Positions 40,331-52,244 of a stretch of DNA of 64,000 bases are shown in pieces (positions within the stretch are counted from its first letter, which is position 1; the number at the start of each line of letters is the position of its first letter). This DNA comes from Anisakis pegreffii. Taxonomy: Eukaryota; Nematoda; Chromadorea; Rhabditida; Anisakidae. A program made the position numbers and the translations under genes. The DNA is taken from positions 1 through 64,000 of the forward strand of contig JAPYMA010000180.1 in the NCBI GenBank assembly GCA_035041965.1, written 5' to 3'. The notes under the pieces were generated by a model, which searched no databases, was not told the origin of the DNA, and saw only the letters and a program-made list of their open reading frames with translations.

Positions 40331-43279
40331 CATAAGAGAATAATAATAGTAATTACGAAAAGCTTTCAGACAAAATGTCTATTCACAGATAACAGAATGT
40401 ATATCCTCTTCTCATCGATGGTATCATTTTATATACCACTAATAATAATTCTTTTCGCGTACGGTAAAGTATTTCTGATCGCTACACGACATACGAAAAT
40501 GATGAAAAGTGGCGTTAAAATGGCTAGTCGTTAAGATGTTATCACTGCTCTAATCCTTATCACTGTTATCATTATCAATTATCACTACTCTAATCCTTAT
40601 CACTGTTATCATTATCAATTATCACTACTCTAATCCTTATCACCGTTATCATTATTAATTATCACTACTCTAATTCAAATCCTTATCACTGTTATCATTA
40701 TCAATTATCACTACTCTAATCCTTATCACTGTTATCATTATCAATTATCACTACTCTAATCCTTATCATTGTTATCATTATCAATTATCACTACTCTAAT
40801 TCTATTCCCTATCACTGTTATCATCTCCGTTATCAGTCTCGATCAGATCATCACAAAATTTCAGTTGCGTAAAAGCAATCGCAAGAGCGCATCATCGGAT
40901 ACGCAACGGTGCTATACGACTAATGCTGACGACACGATCCGCATCCATTTCGGCAAGAAGTCCACTCAAAAGCACGTTCGATACAGCAAAACGAGCACTG
41001 TCTCGTCTAATCCATCCACCAATATCACTACGTCCACCACCAACTACTATAATAAAACCAAGAGCAAACTCCCCTCAAACGATCACCACCACTACCCTCT
41101 CCTCTGCAATTCCACTACTACCAATCATATGACTGCTACTACAAGCTCATCGATCAGCAGCAGCAGCAGCACCACTCTAAGTAATTACAAGTGCAATAGC
41201 ACTACTAATAAGCCATCTTCATGTCTCATTATCACAACAACAACGAAGCATTCCACTCAAAACTCCAAAAATCCATCAATCAAACGGGTAAGTAAGTCTA
41301 TCAGCAGATAAGCTGGCTCATTAGAGCAGTTCTAATTGTTCATAGCAGCACCACAATAGCAGAAATTGATGCGAAACAAGCTTCAAGCTTCAAATTCCGA
41401 TTACATAAAAACAACACCATCGATATCATTATTATTACCTGGATTGGCCAGGCTATCAAACGTTTATAACGTTGCTACTGGCCACAATGCTCACGTTTCG
41501 TGCACATTGTTCTAGCCTCAATCCACGCCACCCGCTGGCTAGTAGGCGAGCAAGCCAACCGAACACAAGCGAGTAATTAATTAGTCGTCGTGAATACTTC
41601 GCATAATTAAACGTCGTAGCCAAATACCTATCAATTCAATAAATGCAAATGTCAATTATTATTACTAAAAGAATCACTCATCGCTATCATTGATCTATCT
41701 ATCCAATTTTAAGGTCTCATCACTAGCCCTCTCGGAACCTTCATTCAATCAGAACGCCGCTCATTTTAAGCGCCGAACGAACAGTCTGAACGCAGCACCA
41801 CAACAAATATCATCGAACCACTTCAAATGCTCCTCTATTGACGGCAAACGTGACATCAACAATCACGATAACAGTCACAATAATACCTCCTCAAAACAAG
41901 CAAATAGATGTGATTCAGTTCCGAAACAACGCCACTCTAACAGCACCACTCTAAAAGCACCCATCACTAACACCAATCATAACGATGCTTCAATGAAATG
42001 CTTCAATCCCACATCTCAATACTCCTTCCTGAGCAGTTCACCGAGCAATCGCAAACGCTACGGTGCAATCCATGCTCATCATCAATTACAACGGCCCACT
42101 CAACAATCATCAAACTAACAACACACCTCATAAAACAACCCTCACAAGCCATACCAGCCAAATTCCTCCGTGTTCATTGACTCATGCAAATGTTCTATCA
42201 AGATCGTGCTCGTCATCAGTATTGCTCTCATCTGGCCCACTCTCAAAATCAGCTCAACTCGACGCAACAGTCAACAGATCACCTCGTGCAACTGCAAATC
42301 CGAGCGCAACTCCATCCTCACCACTACTACCAGCCACAAGATCAGTGCCTGTATCACGACAAACGTCCTCCAATAAAATGAAGTTAGGCGTACGTGAGAA
42401 GTCACGTCGTATGATTCGCTATATGCACGAGCAACGTGCCGCACGCACCCTATCCATTGTTGTCGGTGTATTTATCGTGTGCTGGACACCGTTCTTTATA
42501 TTCTCACCTATTATGACACTCTGTCAAAAGGTCAGTTGCCTGTTAATTCTTAAGAAACTAAGCCCTTTCTGAATATCTCTTCAAATCAGATATATATTCT
42601 TTTGTTAATCTCTTTAATCAGATAGTAGATCTAACTTTGTCAAAGACTTTGCATCGATCGAATCCAATTCACGCCCTCCCTCTGAACAGATCAATCGCAT
42701 CCTCAAAGCCCAGCCAGCATTACACCACTACACTATCGGCCCTTTGCTCAATCATTTCACTTAAGTACTATCTTTTGAGTACTATCATCATCATTTTAAT
42801 GCTAGCTTTTCGCACTAATCGCGATAAATTCCATGTCTACAGTTACGGATAGCAGTTCCTTGTTGTGCTCACAAACAGTTTCGATATCATTCACCTTAGA
42901 GTAGAAACAACTAGGTGAACACATAGAACTGAAATGTTTCAGTGCGTGAGCAGTCGTGAATTGGTCTTTTCGATAATCACTTGGGCTGGTCACTTGAACT
43001 CGATGCTGAATCCTTTCATATACTCACGATTCAGTCGCGAATTCAGACGTGCATTCAAACAGATTCTGACGTGTCAACGTGCCCGCAAAACACACATCAA
43101 ATCCGCCATCCGCACACCACTCAGCATCGTGTTCGCCCAACTCATCTCAATCACCCAATTCTGGGAACAACCAACCAACCGCTCATCACCACCATCCCAT
43201 CAACTATCACCAGCACTACAACCCACTCATCACCCTTCAAGCCCATCTGCTCGTCATGTACAATTCCCCACCTCTCCTC

Positions 43280-43328
<49 letters not shown>

Positions 43329-43524
43329 TAATAATAATAACAACGATCGCCACTACACTAATGAAAACGACACCCAGCAGCACCACCACCGCCACCACAA
43401 CAATAATGGCACCGATCCCGTTCACACGTATCAACATTACCGTAACCGATACAATGCCGCTCGACTCTGTCCCTTCTTCAATCGATCACCAAAAAGTAAC
43501 ACTCAAATTGCTGCCTTCTTGTGA
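39239..43524 (+). CDS. Aminergic G-protein-coupled receptor (alpha2-like octopamine or D2-like dopamine class)
   Basis: Exons: 39239-39338, 39494-39652, 39934-40116, 40174-40235, 40370 to ~40508, ~40855-41287, 41714 to ~42060, ~42215-42530, 42943-43524. The ATG at 39239 is not in the longest local frame; it was chosen because it reads into TM1 (WIHPAIAILLATFCLLTVAG) and joins in phase to LVVIAVCTKRYLRNPTGYLI. TM3 has the amine-binding Asp and DRY (FHALDILAS...ALDRYMAG). TM4-TM5 keep WWRKTSPHLY and FSSMVSFYIPL. TM6 has CWTPFFIF; TM7 has NSMLNPFIYSRF. The third intracellular loop is very long, spread over exons 5-8, and its internal boundaries are uncertain. The C-tail carries a run of about 21 Asn encoded by an AAT microsatellite. 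It likely binds a biogenic amine at the cell surface; the ligand is inference. Confidence 0.93.
40255..40331. repeat. (TTA)n microsatellite in a GPCR intron
   Basis: About 25 uninterrupted TTA units on the plus strand between GPCR exons 4 and 5, so the transcript reads UUA. This is opposite on the plus strand to most tracts in the minus-strand genes. Confidence 0.95.
40545..40805. repeat. 40-bp tandem repeat in a GPCR intron
   Basis: About six copies of a 40-bp unit containing CACTGTTATCATTATCAATT and ACTCTAATCCTT, directly after the fifth GPCR exon. Its open frame merges with the next exon, which obscures the acceptor. Confidence 0.88.
41435..41643 (-). repeat. Dispersed repeat D, copy 2
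   Basis: Reverse-complement copy of 17560-17768, starting TTACCTGGATTGGCCAGG. It lies in the GPCR intron between the exons ending at 41287 and starting at 41714. Confidence 0.8.
43280..43345. repeat. (AAT)n microsatellite inside the GPCR C-terminal exon
   Basis: About 20 AAT/AAC units read in frame as a poly-Asn run in the intracellular tail of the receptor. The frame stays open on both sides. Confidence 0.93.
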
Positions 43525-45990
43525 CAACAATAACAATGATAAAGACTGACTGATTATCATTACCAAATCACTTACGGAAGCAATTCAAGCAGACGAAGCA
43601 ATTCTATGAAAGAGGACGTCTCATGTCACCATCATCAAAACAATCACCATTTCATATCAGCTCAGTTTCAGAGAGAAACACTCCACAGACAGCAGTATTA
43701 TCAACGAATAATCAATGCTCTAATCCTATCGAGTTTGTCAAATCCAGTGAAAACAATTCAATCAACCAAAATGACAACAACTCACTGATTATTGTGCAAT
43801 AAATGCCAGCAATCCACAAATCTCGTCTACATTTCAAAATGCGATCGATAAGATCAATCGAACTTCCTACATTCATGATTGCTCGATGAAGCACTCTCGT
43901 ATCAATACCACCATTGTTAACGCAATCAGTAATACGCTCGTTGATTGTTATCATTACTATTATTATAATTATTGTTGTGTTATGAATTCAAGAAACAAAT
44001 TCAATGATGCGCTCTTGCCACATTTAATACACTGAAAATTTTTGTGACATTATTCCCTTATGCCCACACATACACACCCAGATCATCGCTTCTCACCCAT
44101 CCCCACAGACCCCCTAAAAGATTTTTAAGATCTTCTCGCACCCCCCATCATAATATTCACCCTGTATGTTGTATCTGTCATCCTCCCGATCTGAGATCCC
44201 TGCCGGCATTCCTGTTTAAGAGACCTTCTTCTCATACACAGTTTCAATTCTAGGTATCCGTCCACATGTCCAATTCCAGCGAATAATAACGCAACTGTGC
44301 CATGAATAATTACGATTCCCTTCATCGCGCACCTACTATCTACACCAGGACATATTGCCACAACCGCTGTGGCAACGTGTTCTCCCCAAACGCGTGGCAA
44401 TTCGTCCCGCCCCCAAGTTATTGTAAATGCGAACCTAAATCAAATTTACTGAATACCCACGACCACCTAAATTCTACGGGGAATGAATACCCACCCCCCT
44501 CCCCTACTTCACATAATCCAAAAATCTCAATTACCTATGCACCCTCGATCAGTCAACCGAACCCATCCACCACCAAATCACAATCAATCCACCACCAAAC
44601 AATCACACAACAACAACCATCAAAAAATAAATCTCATTCAATATAATAACTCTTTAATAAAACAACAACTCAAATCATAAGCGAACCACGCCTTATACTC
44701 TAAATAAAACAATAAATTCATCCACTTTATCATAAAAACATCCAAATCAATAAGTTGAGCAATCAAACGAATTACATAAATCAAAACACACCACTCACTC
44801 TATCATTTGCATAATAAATAACTATCATCCATTATTATAACACACTCAAATCTCTAATTAATTTTAAACACCTCTAAAATATTATCTAAATCACTTTAAT
44901 TACATTTATTCCATGCTGTGCTCTTCACTCCGCTTTTTATACTCAAATCTATCTTATCTGTCCCCGTCATATAGTGAAAACAATCACGCAATTATAACGG
45001 GCCACCAATAATAGTAATAATAATAATAATAAAACAAATAATAATAATGATACAATAATAATAATCATAATAATAACGAAATAAATAATAATAACCATAA
45101 TAATAACTATACTATTAACAGTACTCATAAGAACCATAATAAATAACAGTACTATAAGTAATTGTGGCGATAATCATATAACAGAAATCGAGCAAATCAA
45201 TTCAAAACGACCCAGTAAGCATCAGACATAACATAGCCCACCAGACATTAAATATGCAAATACAATAACAAATAATAATATAAACAATACAAAAAGCGAT
45301 AAACAACAATAAAAATAACAAACTTACAATAATAAAAGTAAAAGTAATAAAAGAAACGACTCGAATAGCAGTAATCCAGACAAATATGTACAACGAAACA
45401 AAACGAGTAATATTCAAAAGAAGCACATCCGAGATCAACACACATAACGACATTCATTTCTGAGTGGTTAGTTGCTTCTTTTTCTTCGTATTTATCATTA
45501 TTTTATATATATATATACAATAACAATTATAATAATAAACATCTCTACATTATACAAATTCATCTATCCCTAGATGCTATTAATACAAATTATACCATGT
45601 GCACAACAAGCGCTATAATAATAATAATAGTAATAATAATAATAATAATAATATGAGCATCAGTTACTGTATAATAATAATACTTACAGATAGGCAAATA
45701 CTTGGGTGACATTCACCAATTCGTGAATCGACTTCATTTCGTTCGCTCTCACCCTCTCTGCTTTCATCAAATTTCACTAATCATATCAGAGTCAGTGCTA
45801 AAACCTTAACGATAATAACAATAACAATAATAAGAATGCTAACCATGCTAGTAATAAAAGCTGCACACCGGCCGAATCAATCAATCAATCAATCCAGATC
45901 ACATTCAACAGCCCTCACAATCGTAGTGCTGATTTATAGTTCGGTGCTGTATAGATTTGGCACTGAATGCGAGACATTCACTTGAGTTAT
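43525..45990. other. Convergent intergenic region (GPCR and TAF3 3' ends)
   Basis: AT-rich, with repeat E, AAT tracts (45010-45130, 45617-45655) and no supported gene. It presumably includes both 3' UTRs. Confidence 0.55.
44230..44392. repeat. Dispersed repeat E, copy 1
   Basis: About 160 bp, from TCATACACAGTTTCAATTCT to CCGCTGTGGCAACGTG, about 95% like 48205-48355 by eye. It lies between the convergent GPCR and TAF3 genes. It contains a short perfect hairpin TTGCCACAACCGCTGTGGCAA. Confidence 0.72.
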
Positions 45991-48900
45991 TTATTTGCGT
46001 GATCGTTTGCCCGATGGTGTGCTCCGATTCGATGAACTGCTGCCACGTTTCGCGTGCTTCTTTGCACAACTCTGACAGTACCACGGCACATCCACTGGTG
46101 GTGCTACCAATAGACCCACACAACTCCTTAAACACTACTTATCACATCTTATCAGTACGGTTATCACCTCCCTCGCATCATCACTATTATCACCCCCTCT
46201 TATCGCCAGTATTATCGTCGTTTATCACCATTATTATCGATGTTATCACCTCTTATCACCGTTATTATCGATGTTATCACCTCTTATCACCATTATTATA
46301 GGCGTTATCACCTCTAATCACCAGTATAACCACAAAACCAACCAATGAAACCAGTTGTCACACGCGTCGCAGCCCACCATGTCCGTCGCGCCATCCACAT
46401 ACGCCACAGAGCACTCGGGACAGATCCACACGTCCTTATCGGGCGAGTCGTCGTTCTCGACAGTGATACACTCTTGAGGCTGTATTCATATGCAGCAGTT
46501 ATTACTCGCATATCATTCTGTTCGAATCACAACCAATACAATACAATACAATACATACCTTCTCTTTGCGTTTCTTCGCTGACGCTTTCAACTCACTCAC
46601 GTATTTATCCGATTTACTGCTCAATGAAGCCGTTTCTGAGTCCTTCTCCTTCCTTGGCACACCTCAAACATCACTATTGTCAAATAACTTCATTATAACA
46701 ATTACAATAAATATTCAAAACAAATAATCACAATAACAATAATAATAATAGTAATAATTGGCCTGCTCGCCTAGACAGCGGGGTGACGGCGTAAATTGAG
46801 TCTTAAACAATGTGCAGTGCACGAAAACACTGCGGGCATTCTGGCCAGCAACGTTACAAACGTTTCATATCCTGGCCAATCCAGGTAATAATATTAACAA
46901 TAATAATGGCACTTTTTTACTTTGGGGGTCGCACGCAAGCACGCCCGCACATGCCACGCCTACTGCGCATGGCCTCAGCCTAAGTGTGACCTCAGCCTCA
47001 TCCAAGCGTAGCCTCAGATCGCTCGATGCTACAACAGAGGCTAGCAAACGAGTTCAGGCTTGGGCTTAGGCTGAGACTACGCTTAGGCTGAGGCCATGCG
47101 TAGTAGGCGTGGCTTCGGTCCATGTGAAAGCGTCGTTCGTAGTGTGCGAGCGTATGTTTTTATCGTTGTACGCGAGCTTGCTTGCGTGCGACCTGCCAAA
47201 GTAAAAAAGTCCCGCAATAATAATAATAACAATAATCACAAAAAAGCACCTGAACTAAGAGACGATGCCTTCGTCACAGATGACGTCGAAATCTTCGCTG
47301 TATCTTTATCTGTTTTGCCGTTCTTCTTGCGTTCCTTTTCCAGATCCTTTTCTCGTTGCTTTTGGCGATCGTCTTTCAGCTTCTCTTTGGCCTGTTTATG
47401 CTTCTCCTTCTCCTCTCTCTTGACACTCCTCTCGAAGCGTTTCACGTCCAGCTCCTTCAGTCGTTCACGTGCTTCCACGTTGTCCGTGACACGTTCACGT
47501 TCCCGCTCATGTTCACGCTGTCTCTCGTCTCGGTCACGCTCACGTTCTCGTTCCCTTTCACGTGATACTACTACTACTTCAGATGACCTCTCTGCTGATA
47601 GCCTAGCGCCGCTACTCGTGGTGGTGGTGCTGTTATCCTGTTGTGTTTGACTGCTGCTACGCATCTTATGATTTTTCTCCTTTGTTTCCGACGAGTTGTC
47701 ATCGTTTCTTAAATGCAACCAAAATAAAACTCTTCTCAACCAACCAACCACCTTCTATCTCGTCAAAACTTCAATCTCAAATCACTTTGCTCATTAATCT
47801 CTCAGCAATATTACAAAAAACCAACTAAATGCCCACCGAAAGCTAAAAAATAAACATTTAAGAAACAAACAAATCAAATATTCATTAGAACTAATCAAAA
47901 CTAGTTTCATCTGCTCACATTTCATGTCGTTTCGATTTACTTTGTTGTGACGACGCTATCGAAACAGACGAACTTGCTGGGGCACTAACAGTGGCAGTGG
48001 CAGACGACGACGAGTATGTGGACGAGTAGGCGCGTTGCTTCTTTTCGCCACTACTCTTCACTATTGCCTTCAACTGAAACACACGTCACTAAATAATCTA
48101 CCTCATCTATCCCTAACCCGTATCCACAAGCAGCATTTACCTACCCATCAATCTCATTCTAAAACTTTTCACTCGGAAGATACTCCCCCTGTCTGAGAGT
48201 CCTCATACACAGTTTCAATTCTAGGCATCCGTCCACATGTCCAATTTCGGGCGAATAATAACGCAACTGTGCCATGAATAATTACGATTCCCTTCATTGC
48301 GCACCTACTATCCACACCAGGACATATTGCCACAACCGCTGTGGCAACGTGCTCTCCATCCCCACAAGTGTGGCGACCTGCCCCCTCACCCGTTTCAAAT
48401 AAATCTAATTCTAAACATACTCGAATCTAATTTACATCTCTCATAAAATGATTCAAATTCAAATACAGCGGGAACTCGTCACTTTACAGTTTAACTTTAC
48501 ACTTACTCATTCCTACGATCACACCAAACAAACAGCGATAAATTCTGTTCACGTTGACTAAGCAAAATCAAAATGCCAATAATGAACACACATCCAAATC
48601 CTCACCTCACATTCTCCTCAATCACTCAACCAAATTAAGGCACTCTTGCTGATAACGGGCCACCGCACCATCACGCATGCTCTTACGCTTCGCACATAAG
48701 TGCGAGGCTATACTCTAGCCTCAATTACTGGACTAAGCGTAAATCTAAGCTTAAGCACACTCTTGACTTGACTTCCAATTGCACAGCTACACATCCGCAA
48801 AAGTGGTAATCTAAGCACATATAAGCGCGCAATGGCGCCCGTTATCAGCAGAAGTGCCCAAATTAGTCCCCAAAATAAACGACAAAATATCAAATGCTGC

Positions 48901-51900
48901 ACACAAACCTCAGCTTTAGTCACACACGGCGGTCGTTTCGGTTCCTTTCGCTCGTTATCGCTCTTCCTGTTGCTGTTTACATCAATTGTGTTATCATTAT
49001 TAGTGATGGCCTTTGCATCCACTGATTTCATATTCACATTACTATCAACGCTGTTTTCATTTGCTGATATAATTTGCTGCTGCTGTTGTGAGTTCAGTGT
49101 TAATGACTTCGCCGTACCAGGCGATAAGCACGACTGCGAGTCATTACGGCTACTTAAAATTATCATTATTATCACTATTATCATTATCACCATCTTATCA
49201 TTACTATGATCATAGCACTAACTACCACGATTATCACTATCATAATAAACTATTGCTTGTGGATGAGCCATCCAGCCAGCCATCCATCCCTCCGTGCATC
49301 TTCTAATTGTAAACAGACACGAAATCAAGAATGCTAATTACACCAGCACGGTACACATACTGCACACTTCATTGCCTTATTCGTCTCGCTCTACACCAAC
49401 TAATTAAACATCAACTACGTAAGCATGTAAACCATCCCAAAATTATCAAATCAAAACCACTCAAATGTTCACTTACTCTTGTGACGATGTCACGATCGGT
49501 TTCACCTTCAGTTTGATTTGTTCAATAGCATTTGCAGTGCTGTTATTGTTGATATGAGGTGAGGAAATCGGTGAGCTGTTGCTGGACGGTGATGCCTGCA
49601 CACTGCTTGTGCCTCCACTCCCGCCGATTATTATCTTCAATTTCGGTATCTTGCGCATCGGCTCGCCATCGATCCGTTCTCGCTCTGAAACTAACCAAAC
49701 GTCAAATCAATTCATCTCCAATTCCCGGCACTTGTTTACTTTGGGAGGGGGTGGGTGGGCCGTACGCAAGCACGTTCGCGCATAACAACTGAGGCCACGC
49801 CTGCTGCGCATGGCCTCATCCTAAGTGGTAATCTCAGCCTCTTTTGAGCGTAGCCTCAGATCGCTCCATGTTACAACAGGAGCTAGCAAGCGAGCTCAGG
49901 CTTAGGCTTAGGCTGAGGCCATGCGCAGTAGGCGTGGCCTCGGTCCGTGTGAAAGTGTCGTTCATAGTGTGTGAGTGTATATGTGCGTTCTTGTACGCGA
50001 GCGTGCTCGCGTGCGGACCCCCCAAAGTAAAAAAGTGCCCAATTCCCTATTAACACTTCAAAAATATCTACAGTTCTGTTAAATTTATCGGCATTTGTTT
50101 GCTTTAGGGGGAGCAAGGGGGTAGAAGGGGGGGGACATGGGAGAAGGGGGCGGGAAAAGGATCGCACGCGAGCACGCTCGCGCGCATTTGCACACACATA
50201 TACGCCCCCTCTCCCCACACATTATTATCAACGACATACACTTCTTTCACACAGACTGTGCGTGAACGCGCATGCGCGCGCGTTCGCCCCACCCACAAAA
50301 TGAACAAGTGCCAAATTTTTATAATTGAAATACTCCTTAATTAACCGTCCCATCACCGTTTCAATAACCCTTTCCAGCAGCTACCCAACCGAAACCCTTC
50401 CCCCCTCTTACATTCATCTAACCTAATTTCTGACTTTCCTTATCATTCCCTTAATATATTCAAATCTCTTCATATTCTACACTATAATTATTACAATTAC
50501 GAACTTATAATTACTTCAAAGGATCTAACCTTGATTCTCACCCGTATAGAGACGTTTTTTGGAATGTTTAAGATCATCTTCAGACAACTGCAATCGCGTA
50601 GAAGGCGGAGGAGTTCGGTGCGTGTGGCTTCGATGCCGTTCCGAATGGCTGCTGCCTTCATGGGGTGTGTCGCGTTCCTTTCGTTTCTCTTTTCGGTGAT
50701 GCGTTCGCTCTTTTTCACGATCTTTTTCGCGTTTCTTCTCTTTGTGTCGATGCAAATGAGGCTGCTGCTGCTTGTTGTTGTTGTTGCTCATGGTTCGTAC
50801 CCCCTCCTGCCGCACTCACCATATTCTCTCGTTCATCATATTTATCACGATCACGATCCTTTTCCTACAAATCAACTCATAAACTCACAAAAATTATATT
50901 CCAAAAAATCAAAATTTCGGTAAACGAATGCAAAAATGCCAAGGCAAACTCATTACTCATTACTTTTCCTTTCGAACCGATCATATCAACAAACACATCA
51001 ACGATGGATTAATATGAAGCAGTAAGATAGGTTGTATGGGTCGGAAAATTTCGCTCGTTATCAATCAAACAATCAGTCGCTCAATCAATCAATAAATACC
51101 GATCAATCGATAAATCAACTAATAAACCAATCAATCGCTCAATCAATCAATAAACCAATCAATCGATCGATCAACCAATCAACCCACTCACCCGTTTATG
51201 TTTCCGTTTCTTCACCACCCCTCCACTGGCCGTAATCACCCCATCGGTCGACTTCTCCTTGCCGTCCACCACCAGCACCAACTCCCCCTCACCCCTCCCC
51301 TCGTCCTCCCACGTCTTCGGTGATAATCGCCCCATCAACGCCTCTTCGATACTATTCAACTGCGCCTCACTCACCACCTCGTCACCTTTTTCCTTTTCCT
51401 GGCTTTCGTTTTGGGATCGCATTGTTACTTCTGATGCTGCCGCTGAATTATTACTCATATTTTATTTATAACAATAATAATAACGACAACAATAATAATA
51501 AACAGACTAAAATCACCTTTCGAAGACGAACTCAATGCACTGAGATCTTTATTTTGCTGAGCATCTGACGTCCTCGACAACTTAACTGTTATTTTCGGTG
51601 TCTCATCTGAAAATCAAATTATAAAATGAAACTCTAAAACAATAACAATGCTAGGCACTTTTTTACTTTGAGGGGGGGGGGGTCGCACGCGAGCAAGCTC
51701 GCGTACAACCATAAAAACATACGCTCGCACACTACGAACGACGCTTTCACATGGACCGAAGCCACGCCCACTGCGCATGGCTTCAACCTAAGCGTAGTCT
51801 CAGCCCAAGCCTAAGCCTGAGCTCGTTTGCTAGCCTCTGTTGTAGCAGCAAGCGTTCTGAGGCTACGCTTAGATGAGGCTGAGGTCACACTTAGGCTGAG

Positions 51901-52065
51901 GCCATGCGCAGTAGGCGTGGCATGCGCGGGCGTGCTTGCGTGCGACCCCCCAAAGTAAAAAATGCCAATGCTATTATTGCCACTAATAAAAATAATAATA
52001 ATGATGTTAATAACCATAACGTTATTCATAATAATAACAATCATAGTTACAATAATAATAACAGC

Positions 52066-52096
<31 letters not shown>

Positions 52097-52200
52097 GTAA
52101 TAATAGTACCCGTAATAACAATAATAATAACAATCATACTAGTCATAATCATAATAACTATAACACCATTAATTGTATCTGTAATAACATTATCAGTATC

Positions 52201-52244
<44 letters not shown>

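Noticed and set aside
47096..47650. 184-codon plus-strand Ser/Arg-rich frame
   Set aside because: Antisense shadow of the Arg/Glu-rich TAF3 exon 47707-47250; it resembles an SR protein only through codon complementarity.
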